Below, piece after piece: positions 35,577 through 44,481 of a stretch of DNA of 48,779 nucleotides. The stretch spans positions 1 to 48,779 of the IMG/VR virus record IMGVR_UViG_3300042389_000320; one strand, given 5' to 3'. Each line of letters begins with the position of its first letter. Position 1 is the first letter of the stretch. Under the pieces are notes generated by a model. It was not told where the DNA came from. It searched no databases and saw only the letters and a list, made by a program, of their open reading frames with translations. Source of the DNA: a virus. Position numbers and translations under genes: made by a program.

Positions 35577-36086
35577 ATGGAAAAACCAAATTTAAATTGT
35601 AGAAGAATGCCAGAAGTTACTGATCCTTATTGGGATTCTGTAAATTCTTTACACGGTTTGGATGAATTATGTTCTGATTATTTAGATAAAACAAAAACAG
35701 TTTTAGAATTGGGAACTTATGAGGGCGCAAGTACAAAACTTTTTGCATATTATGCAAAACATGTTACAACTGTAGATATTATAAAAAAATCAAATATAGA
35801 TTCATTATTAAATGAATATAATAATATAAATTTTATTCAAGGTGAAACACAAGATATACTTTCAAAATTAAATATAAAATATGATTTAATTTATATAGAT
35901 GCTGATCATAGTTATAATAATATCAAACAAGATATTTTAGGTAGTATTAATTTACTAAATGAAAATGGGATAATTTCTGGCCACGATTATGATAATTATA
36001 CAAAAAATGATGTATTTGTAGTTGTAAATGAATTTTTCCCAAAAATAAAAATATACAGTGATCAAAGTTGGGTTGCATTAAGATGA
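35577..36086 (+). CDS. Class I methyltransferase (Methyltransf_24 type)
   Basis: 169 aa from ATG 35577. Motif I is TVLELGTYEGASTKLFAYY, then HVTTVDI, YDLIYIDADHSYNNIKQDIL and GIISGHDYDNYTKNDVF. The IDADHSY and GHDY pair mark the Methyltransf_24 family, often linked to glycan or small-molecule methylation. The N-terminal 30 residues name no family. It is paralogous to the gene at 36239, from which a 152-base gap separates it. Confidence 0.72.
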   Translation: MEKPNLNCRRMPEVTDPYWDSVNSLHGLDELCSDYLDKTKTVLELGTYEGASTKLFAYYAKHVTTVDIIKKSNIDSLLNEYNNINFIQGETQDILSKLNIKYDLIYIDADHSYNNIKQDILGSINLLNENGIISGHDYDNYTKNDVFVVVNEFFPKIKIYSDQSWVALR

Positions 36087-36225
36087 TGCCTGTTATTTTT
36101 ATAGTATTACAAATAATAATGAAAAAATAAAAATGAATAGTATCCATTGTCAAGGATATACTAAAGACTTTATGAAAACAATAAAAAATATTTATAGCGA
36201 TAATATAGAATTACATTTAAGGTAA
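36082..36225 (+). pseudogene. Possible gene remnant between two methyltransferase genes
   Basis: The 152-base gap 36087-36238 has one frame open over 47 codons (36082-36222, stop at 36223) that reads like protein (YSITNNNEKIK, then SIHCQGYTKDFMKTIKN) but has no start at its beginning. An internal ATG at 36133 would give 30 aa without a ribosome-binding site. The composition is like that of the island. It may be the 3' end of a decayed gene, perhaps lost in a duplication of methyltransferase genes; chance cannot be excluded in such AT-rich DNA. Confidence 0.35.
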
Positions 36226-36238
36226 ACAAAAATAAACA

Positions 36239-36787
36239 ATGCAACACATCTATAATAATGATTCATTTGGTGAAAATTGGTTTAGTTATCCTAATTTATA
36301 TTCTTATGTGGTAAATAAGTTTCCTTCCGGATCACATTTTGTTGAAGTGGGATCTTGGAAAGGTAAGTCTTCTGCATATATGGCTGTAGAAATAGCGAAT
36401 AGCAATAAAAACATAAAATTTGATTGCGTTGATACATGGAGAGGTTCCATTGAACACGAAAACATTGATATCGAACAACTCTATAATACCTTTTTGAGTA
36501 ATATGAAACCAGTTGCTGATTATTATTCGCATCATAGAATGACTAGTGTAGAGGCATCTAAATTATATGAAAATAATTCTTTAGATTTTGTTTTCATTGA
36601 TGCATGTCACGAATATGAATGTGTGAAGGAAGATATTATTTCCTGGCTTCCAAAAATAAAAAATGGTGGTGTTATTGCTGGGCACGATTATATTCCTGAA
36701 TTTTTTGGTGTTGTTATGGCGGTCAATGAGATTTTGGTAGGAAAACAATTAAAATTTCAAGAAAGATGCTGGATTTATCAACTATGA
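36239..36787 (+). CDS. Class I methyltransferase (Methyltransf_24 type), second copy
   Basis: 182 aa. SHFVEVGSWKGKSSAYMAV is motif I; FDCVDTWRGS, LDFVFIDACHEYECVKEDI and GGVIAGHDYIPEFFGV follow, the same order as in the gene at 35577 but with low identity, so they are related but diverged. VDTW is frequent in sugar O-methylases of this group. The ATG at 36239 has no strong ribosome-binding site. The stop overlaps the next ATG. Confidence 0.75.
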   Translation: MQHIYNNDSFGENWFSYPNLYSYVVNKFPSGSHFVEVGSWKGKSSAYMAVEIANSNKNIKFDCVDTWRGSIEHENIDIEQLYNTFLSNMKPVADYYSHHRMTSVEASKLYENNSLDFVFIDACHEYECVKEDIISWLPKIKNGGVIAGHDYIPEFFGVVMAVNEILVGKQLKFQERCWIYQL

Positions 36788-37542
36788 TAATAGAAATACA
36801 TCCATATGAGGGCGAACAAAATAATGTTGGTTTGTGTAATAAATTAAGAACTATAATTAGTTATCTTTATTATTGTGACATTAAAGACTATAAATTAAAA
36901 GTAGTTTGGGATTATTTCTATACTTTATTTCCCACGATACTAGATAATTCATTGTTTACTATGGAACAATCTAATATTAGTTATGGACCTCCTTTATTTT
37001 ACCCGTTAGGTGAATCTAATAATTATAGAGGCGGTTGTAATTGCGATATATCTGTTGATTTTTATTCAAAAATATTTCCTTTTGGAAAATATTTTAATAT
37101 GCTGATTCCCAATCACGAAATTAAACAGACAATAGATAGTTTTCAAAATCTAGAACACTCATTTGGCGTTCACATCAGACAAACTGATTTTATACACTTT
37201 TCTAAAAGTAATGGATTATTTCTTCCAACAGTTGATGATTATATTAAAAAAATTGATGTCTTATTGGAAGAAAATAATTCATTTTATTTTACAACAGACG
37301 AATCAGCAACATACAAAACTATAAAAGATAGATATGGATCTAAAGTTTTTTATATCGAAAGTAAAGAACTAAATCGAAATAATGTAAAATGTTTTGATTA
37401 TGCCTATATTGATTGTGTTCTTTTAAGTAAAACTAAATTTATTCTAGGTAATGTAAATAGTTCCTTTTCATATCTTTCTTCAAAAATTTCAAATAAAAAA
37501 TTAATAACATACAATGGATCTGGGTGGAGTGAGTATGTTTAA
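36784..37542 (+). CDS. Fucosyltransferase-like protein (GT11/GT23/O-FucT superfamily)
   Basis: 252 aa from ATG 36784 overlapping the upstream stop (ATGA). FGVHIRQTDFIHFSKSN contains the HxR-x-x-D motif that binds GDP-fucose in alpha-1,2, alpha-1,6 and protein O-fucosyltransferases. NSFYFTTDESATYKTIK and TKFILGNVNSSFSYLSS match the following motifs II and III. With the GT10 gene at 29985 it makes a second candidate fucosyl step in the island. Confidence 0.72.
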   Translation: MIIEIHPYEGEQNNVGLCNKLRTIISYLYYCDIKDYKLKVVWDYFYTLFPTILDNSLFTMEQSNISYGPPLFYPLGESNNYRGGCNCDISVDFYSKIFPFGKYFNMLIPNHEIKQTIDSFQNLEHSFGVHIRQTDFIHFSKSNGLFLPTVDDYIKKIDVLLEENNSFYFTTDESATYKTIKDRYGSKVFYIESKELNRNNVKCFDYAYIDCVLLSKTKFILGNVNSSFSYLSSKISNKKLITYNGSGWSEYV

Positions 37543-37546
37543 TCAA

Positions 37547-37576
37547 TTGTTAATCGTTATTTGTATTGCATACATA
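37547..37576 (+). promoter_or_regulatory. Possible promoter before the GT2 gene
   Basis: In the 52-base gap 37543-37594 there is TTGTTA (37547-37552), followed 17 bases later by ATACAT with TG before it (extended -10). The same spot contains CATACATA (37569-37576), one mismatch from the late core, so the class of promoter is open. AAAGGA at 37581-37586 provides the ribosome-binding site of the next gene. Confidence 0.3.
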
Positions 37577-37594
37577 TAGTAAAGGATTTATATA

Positions 37595-38776
37595 ATGCTA
37601 CCAAAAATTACACTATGCATGATCGTGAAGAATGAATCGCACATTATAGAAGAATGTTTAAACTCTGTTTACAAATATATCAATTATTGGGTTATTTGTG
37701 ATACTGGTTCTACTGATAATACTAAAGAAATAATTAAGAAGTTTTTTGAAGAAAAAAATATTCCCGGTGAACTTCACGATCACGAGTGGAAGGGATTCGG
37801 ATACAATAGAACTTTAGCTTTTGATGTAGCAAAAGGTAAAGCTGAGTATGCGTTGGTAATAGATGCAGATGATTATATTCATGGTACATTACCAATTTCT
37901 AATGTCACCAATCATGATGGTTACACTTTGAAAATGGGAAGAGAAGAGTTTTCTTGGTGGAGAACTCAAATTTTTAAATTAGATCTTGATTGGGAGTATG
38001 TTGGAGTTTTACATGAATATGCAAAACCAAGAAACAAGGATCTACCGCAACTTGCAAAGTTAGATGGAAATTATAGAGTTGTTGCTAGAACTCTTGGTGC
38101 TAGAAATCAAAATATAACTCCTGTTGAAAAATACTCAAGAGATGCAGAAATATTGGAGAAAGCATTAATAGATGAACCAAATAACACTAGGTATATGTTT
38201 TACCTTGCACAGAGTTATTTTGATTCACAGCAGTGGGCAAAATCAGAAGAAGCATATACACGGAGAGCATTGGCGGGCCAGTGGCCAGAGGAAGTATATT
38301 ACTCTTTGTTAAGAGTTGCACAATGCAAAGCAATGCAGGAAAAACCTTGGCCCGAAATACAACAAGCATTCTTGGACGCTTATAACTATAGGCCAACTAG
38401 AGCAGAACCACTATATCATTTAGCACAAATTTACAGGCTTAAATATAATCAACCTGTTCTTGCTTATCTTTTTGCAAAAATGGCACTCGACATTCCTTTC
38501 CCGAAGGATGACATTCTTTTCGTCCCAAATGCCATATATGATTGGGGTGTTGCTGATGAGATCAGTAGTACTGCATTTTATGCTGGATATCCGCTGATTG
38601 GATATGAAGTTACAAGAAAACTATTACAAAGTGGAAAAGTTCCAAAGGAACATCTTGAAAGAATTCAAAAAAACTATGTTTCATATGTTGAGGTAGTTGA
38701 GCAATTGATTAAAAAGGGAATTCTGAAAGCAGAAGATGCCCCAGAGGGTATTAATGCTAAAAGTAAATATAAATAA
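37595..38776 (+). CDS. Glycosyltransferase family 2 with TPR-like C-terminus
   Basis: 393 aa. GT2 domain: ITLCMIVKNESHIIEECLNS, VICDTGSTDNTKEII (nucleotide-binding DTGS) and ALVIDADDYIHG (DxD at about 90); GVLHEYA follows. Residues 190-300 are repeated helices (NTRYMFYLAQSYFDSQQW, KSEEAYTRRALAG, AEPLYHLAQIYRL) of TPR type. This GT2-TPR layout is common in phages and large viruses and resembles enzymes that process protein or lipid-linked glycans. It has its own leader and closes the island, followed by a late promoter. Confidence 0.85.
   Translation: MLPKITLCMIVKNESHIIEECLNSVYKYINYWVICDTGSTDNTKEIIKKFFEEKNIPGELHDHEWKGFGYNRTLAFDVAKGKAEYALVIDADDYIHGTLPISNVTNHDGYTLKMGREEFSWWRTQIFKLDLDWEYVGVLHEYAKPRNKDLPQLAKLDGNYRVVARTLGARNQNITPVEKYSRDAEILEKALIDEPNNTRYMFYLAQSYFDSQQWAKSEEAYTRRALAGQWPEEVYYSLLRVAQCKAMQEKPWPEIQQAFLDAYNYRPTRAEPLYHLAQIYRLKYNQPVLAYLFAKMALDIPFPKDDILFVPNAIYDWGVADEISSTAFYAGYPLIGYEVTRKLLQSGKVPKEHLERIQKNYVSYVEVVEQLIKKGILKAEDAPEGINAKSKYK
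38768..38775 (+). promoter_or_regulatory. Late promoter TATAAATA before the fibre module
   Basis: A perfect T4 late box overlaps the last codons of the GT2 gene. The expected start is near 38781, followed by AGGGAG and the ATG at 38794. It should drive the tail-fibre genes. Confidence 0.8.
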
Positions 38777-38793
38777 GATGTAGGGAGAACTAT

Positions 38794-39225
38794 ATGCCAG
38801 CATCAAGATACGACATATACGCAGAACAGGGTAGTACATTTAAATTACATCTTGACTATAAGTATGCCGGTGGAACTGGTATTAATTTGAATGGGTTTCA
38901 TGGTAACATGCAAGTTAGAAAGTCCGATAAAGATTCTAACATGTTACTTTTCCTCAGTGACTATGGTTTAACCGGTGGCGGCACTACCGGATATTTCTAT
39001 GGTTCTACAGGAGGTGTAGCCGGTGTTGGAGGTATAAGTTTCAACACATCGACTACTGGCGCGACTGGATATACTGGTGGAATATTCTTAAGAGTAGATA
39101 GCACTACAATGAAAAATGTTCCATCTGGTAAGCACTTTTATGATTTTGAAATTATTAACACCCTTGGTGAAGTTTATAGATTAGTGGAAGGATCATTCGA
39201 GGTTTCTAGAGAAATTACGAGATAA
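38794..39225 (+). CDS. Small virion adaptor-like protein
   Basis: 143 aa with GGGAG in the leader. The N-terminus ([21 protein letters not shown]) and the end ([20 protein letters not shown]) resemble beta-sandwich proteins of phage baseplates and fibres (BppU-like, with a Q-G-x-T-F-x-L start), interrupted by a Gly/Thr-rich segment ([15 protein letters not shown]). It is likely a fibre-attachment or baseplate component. It lies two bases before the collagen-like gene. Confidence 0.65.
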   Translation: MPASRYDIYAEQGSTFKLHLDYKYAGGTGINLNGFHGNMQVRKSDKDSNMLLFLSDYGLTGGGTTGYFYGSTGGVAGVGGISFNTSTTGATGYTGGIFLRVDSTTMKNVPSGKHFYDFEIINTLGEVYRLVEGSFEVSREITR

Positions 39226-39227
39226 AA

Positions 39228-40742
<1,515 letters not shown>

Positions 40743-40744
40743 GA

Positions 40745-40752
40745 CATAAATA
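40745..40752 (+). promoter_or_regulatory. Late box CATAAATA
   Basis: CATAAATA lies 9 bases before the ATG at 40762, just after the stop of the collagen-like gene. A start about 6 bases downstream would give a leader of about 4 bases and leave GAGGT outside the mRNA, so the late RNA would be almost leaderless while read-through RNA keeps the ribosome-binding site. Confidence 0.5.
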
Positions 40753-40761
40753 GAGGTAGAT

Positions 40762-41400
40762 ATGAAAAAACTTTTAGGTACAGATACAGTTGGTTCTTAT
40801 ACATTCAATCCTGGTGCAAAAACAGTTACTTTTTCTAATTTGCAACAGGAGTTGACTCTTGCAAATATTTTGTTAATTACTAATACAACTGCAAATACTA
40901 TAATTTACAATTTTGCAGATCCAAATACTGGAGCAATAAGTTTCAATAATAATATTTTGACTCTTGATTATGATACTTCATCAATGAATTCTTCAGATAT
41001 ACTACAAATTTATGTAGATGTTGAGTCTTATGAAGAATCTTTACATACATTACTTCGTCGTATGAATAAGATATTAGAATCTAATTCAGTAGTAGATTTA
41101 CAGCAGAGGCAAAGAATAACCATAGATGCACTTCGCACCAGTGCAACCGCAACAACAGATTTGACAGGAACTATACCAGTTTCTGGTACTGTTACTGCAT
41201 CAGCATCTGGCACATATACTGTAAATAATTCAATAACTAATCAGCTTTTACCAGGTTCTGCTGGCAATCCTTATTCTTTGAGTCCAGCATCAGCTGCTGG
41301 TATTATAATGGAAGGGCCTGTTCATCAAATTTGGAGAATTATAGATGATTCTCGTTCTCTCTATTCAAACGCAATTCGTTCAAAATTAACATTCAGTTAA
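40762..41400 (+). CDS. Virion-module protein, function unknown
   Basis: 212 aa. Residues 1-95 are beta-rich (YTFNPGAKTVTFSNLQQEL, LLITNTTANTIIYNFAD, LTLDYDTSSMNSSDILQIYV). A helix LHTLLRRMNKILESNSVVD follows, then a Thr/Ser/Gly segment. It lies between fibre genes, so it is probably a virion or assembly protein. I do not recognise a family. Confidence 0.62.
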   Translation: MKKLLGTDTVGSYTFNPGAKTVTFSNLQQELTLANILLITNTTANTIIYNFADPNTGAISFNNNILTLDYDTSSMNSSDILQIYVDVESYEESLHTLLRRMNKILESNSVVDLQQRQRITIDALRTSATATTDLTGTIPVSGTVTASASGTYTVNNSITNQLLPGSAGNPYSLSPASAAGIIMEGPVHQIWRIIDDSRSLYSNAIRSKLTFS

Positions 41401-41409
41401 GGAAATATT

Positions 41410-44292
41410 ATGACTGTAACTAATCTTTTAAAGCAACAAGTTGATCAACCAGTTTTTGAGTGGATGCGTCCTGCTCCAACTACGACAAGTAATACTTCAA
41501 TTCTTTTGTCTTCGGATGAAAAGGCGAGATATATGTACTATGTTGTGGGTCAAGCCATGTGGCGTTACGATACCTACAGCGATTCATGGCAAGAATGCGC
41601 TACTCCTTTATCATTAGGAACTACAACATATGCAGGAAAATATTCTGCTTTTTCTGGAAACAGAGGACATACAATAAGTGCAACTTCTACAACAATTACA
41701 ATTGGAGGTCTTGGAAGATTAGGAAATTTGTGCAATGGAAATAAAATTAGAATTATTGCTGGAACTGGAGCAGGACAGGAAAGAACTATTACTGCTGTTT
41801 CTGATGGAGTAATTCATGATAATGGTTTGGCAACTACAGCTTCTGTAAATACAATTGGAGATTCCACTAAAAAATGGAGAGTTAATCAGTGGGATGGATA
41901 TACCTGCCGCTTAACTTACAGCAATGGTCAATCTCAAGTAAGAAAAATTCTTTATAATGATACCACAACTTTAACTTTTGTTGATACTAATCATCAACCA
42001 ATTGATAGCTTTAATAATACACAATTTAATACTTCTCCAACTACAACAGCAGGATCTCAGACAAATTTTGTTATAGAATCTACTGAATTGACCGTCAATA
42101 CCTCTTGGGATGTAACTCCAGATTCTAGTTCAATTTACATGATAATGACTGGTGGTATTTGGCTTTTAACTGGTAACAGCTCAATACCATGGTCTCAATT
42201 TATGTTCTATGATGTATTATCGGATACTTGGACCGCAAAGACTCCACCAGGACCAACGCATATTTATTCCTCATTATCAACAGATTTTGCAATAGATAGA
42301 ACAGGTGAAGCTGGAGGTGTATTCATAAGTGGATTGACTGCTTCATCTGCTACCGCAAAATCATTGGTTCATAGCGGAGCAACTTATGACTATGATCGTT
42401 ATACAAATTATCAATTGAGAATTATTTCTGGTAAGGGAATAGGACAAAGAAGAAGAATTGCTGCTCATACTGCGGATACTTTTTATATTGATCATAAATG
42501 GGACATAACGCCAGATAATACTTCTCAGTATTCAATATATGGTGATACTGATAAACTCTGGGCTGCTGGAAATGGTTCGGCTGCATTGCTCCAATATTCT
42601 GTCGAAAATGATTTGTGGTCAACTGCACCATCAGTTGCAGCTGGTATTGCTAGACAAATATCAGCAACTCCGGCCGCTGGAATTACTGGTTCATATGGAC
42701 CTCCACATGAAGGATATGGTATCACGAGTATTACTTATACGGCAAGTGGAATATTGTCTATTTCTGTTAATGCTGGTGGGTTGAATTATGTTGTTGGCGA
42801 TTTAGTCACTTGCTCTACCACAGGAACAAACGGTCAAGCTTATGTTACTTCCGTTAGTTCGACCGGGGCGGTTACTGGTCTTCAATTGGCCGCATCCGGA
42901 AGCGGATATTCAAATGGTTCATCCAATACTACAGGCGGTAGCGGATCTGGTCTTACAATAACACTAACTGTAGGTAAGGTTGGTAATGTTGTTACTGCTA
43001 CAAATCATGATTTTAGACACAACGAGTATGTAACAATTGCTGGTTGTGCAACAGAAACAACATTTAATGATACTTTCCAAATAATTGGAATCGCATCTTT
43101 AACTACATTTAGCATTGCAGCAAATGCTTCTGCTACACAAAGCCCAACAGCCGCAAGTTCTTTAACCACTTCACTTTTAGTAGACGCTTCACAAAATTGG
43201 ACTACTAATGAGCATGTTGGTAGAATTGTTTTTGTTCAAACAGATGGAACAAATTTGCAAACAAACTTAGGATCCAGAAGAATTACTGCAAACACTGCAA
43301 CGACATTGACTTTGACAAGTGCCATAAGTGCAATGACGAATGGTAGATCGAGATATATTATCCAAGAAGCAAGACCATTTGGTGCTATGTGTATTGATAA
43401 GGTTCCTGAGCGTTCCCCTAATGGGTGGGCTTCTTCTGGAACTGCAACTACTCTAGTTGATAGCACTAAGAATTGGAGAAATAATCAGTATCAGAATTGT
43501 CGTGTTCGTGTTGTCGCAGGAACCGGAGAAGGTAATGATGTAGTTATTACAAGTAATAGTTCAACAACACTTACAGTAGCGTCCTGGAATGTTGCTACAC
43601 CAGATACAACTTCAAAATATGAAATTATGGATTCTTATGGATTTGTGACAACTGGTTCTGGTACAACAACAGTTACAGATGCAAATAAAAATTTTCCAAC
43701 AAACTACTTGGCAGGAAAAAGAATTAGATATATTGCAGGATCGGTCTCTTCTTCTGCTAATACTACAACAGTTGAACAATCTATAACTTCTAATACTGCA
43801 ACTGTTATAACAATACCAGCATTAGGCGCTAATGCAACTGATACCTTTTATTGCGTATATGAAATACCAGCAAAGGGAACAGGAATAGATATTAAATGGA
43901 CATTTGGTTTATCCGACCAGAATAAAAAAGGTAGATGGCTTATTTCTCCTCGCGGTGGAGGTTCAAATATTTTTGATATCTTTGATATTCCTACTGGAAC
44001 ATGGGAATTGACACCATATTTATCCCCAGGCACAGCAACTCTTACAACTGGTTCAATGTATGTTTATGATGGTGGAGATTATTATTACTTTACAAAAGAT
44101 GCTACAAATCGTATTTATGCACTAGATCTTGCAAGCTTCAAAGTTGACATTTCAGGATCTATTCCATATGTACATAATACCGCAACACTTGGTAATAAAT
44201 TCGAATTAGTAAAGACTGCTGATGATTTAACTTATCTCTATATAATGCGTCACACAGGACAGGAAATGTGGAGAACTCTGAAGTTCTGGTAA
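41410..44292 (+). CDS. Large beta-repeat virion protein
   Basis: 960 aa. Two kinds of repeat are seen. One is Kelch-like blades (MWRYDTYSDSWQECATP, MFYDVLSDTWTAKTPP, LLQYSVENDLWSTAP, IFDIFDIPTGTWELTP). The other is a strand pair of the type IRIIAGTGAGQERTITAV, recurring as LRIISGKGIGQRRRIAAH, VRVVAGTGEGNDVVITSN and others, each followed by a TTTLT-like strand. Together they suggest a propeller or beta-solenoid adhesin. The size and place in the fibre module favour a tail or baseplate-attached receptor-binding protein. Confidence 0.65.
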   Translation: MTVTNLLKQQVDQPVFEWMRPAPTTTSNTSILLSSDEKARYMYYVVGQAMWRYDTYSDSWQECATPLSLGTTTYAGKYSAFSGNRGHTISATSTTITIGGLGRLGNLCNGNKIRIIAGTGAGQERTITAVSDGVIHDNGLATTASVNTIGDSTKKWRVNQWDGYTCRLTYSNGQSQVRKILYNDTTTLTFVDTNHQPIDSFNNTQFNTSPTTTAGSQTNFVIESTELTVNTSWDVTPDSSSIYMIMTGGIWLLTGNSSIPWSQFMFYDVLSDTWTAKTPPGPTHIYSSLSTDFAIDRTGEAGGVFISGLTASSATAKSLVHSGATYDYDRYTNYQLRIISGKGIGQRRRIAAHTADTFYIDHKWDITPDNTSQYSIYGDTDKLWAAGNGSAALLQYSVENDLWSTAPSVAAGIARQISATPAAGITGSYGPPHEGYGITSITYTASGILSISVNAGGLNYVVGDLVTCSTTGTNGQAYVTSVSSTGAVTGLQLAASGSGYSNGSSNTTGGSGSGLTITLTVGKVGNVVTATNHDFRHNEYVTIAGCATETTFNDTFQIIGIASLTTFSIAANASATQSPTAASSLTTSLLVDASQNWTTNEHVGRIVFVQTDGTNLQTNLGSRRITANTATTLTLTSAISAMTNGRSRYIIQEARPFGAMCIDKVPERSPNGWASSGTATTLVDSTKNWRNNQYQNCRVRVVAGTGEGNDVVITSNSSTTLTVASWNVATPDTTSKYEIMDSYGFVTTGSGTTTVTDANKNFPTNYLAGKRIRYIAGSVSSSANTTTVEQSITSNTATVITIPALGANATDTFYCVYEIPAKGTGIDIKWTFGLSDQNKKGRWLISPRGGGSNIFDIFDIPTGTWELTPYLSPGTATLTTGSMYVYDGGDYYYFTKDATNRIYALDLASFKVDISGSIPYVHNTATLGNKFELVKTADDLTYLYIMRHTGQEMWRTLKFW

Positions 44293-44307
44293 AAAAAAGG
44301 AATTAAA

Positions 44308-44475
44308 ATGACAATAGAACAACTTATAGAAATGACACAAAATCGTTTAACAATTTTAAATGAACAAAAAATTCAATATACAAAATTAGGAGATGTTTCT
44401 AAAGTTACTGAATTAGATACTGAAATATTTAAAACAGAAACAACCTTGAATAAATTAAAGTCATTGCAAGTGTAA
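44308..44475 (+). CDS. 55-aa coiled-coil-like protein
   Basis: A short frame with AAAAGGAA before the ATG. MTIEQLIEMTQNRLTILNE and the following residues make a helical, heptad-like protein (I/L at spaced positions) without Cys or Trp. Such small coiled-coil proteins occur between fibre genes in marine T4-like phages; their function is unknown to me. The next gene starts 6 bases after the stop. A similar start is seen in the small gene at 28976. Confidence 0.6.
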   Translation: MTIEQLIEMTQNRLTILNEQKIQYTKLGDVSKVTELDTEIFKTETTLNKLKSLQV

Positions 44476-44481
44476 TATTTA

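Noticed and set aside
29576-38776. T4-style DNA glucosylation genes (agt/bgt)
   Set aside because: None of the glycosyltransferases shows the known alpha- or beta-glucosyltransferase sequence patterns, and no dCMP hydroxymethylase gene is visible here.
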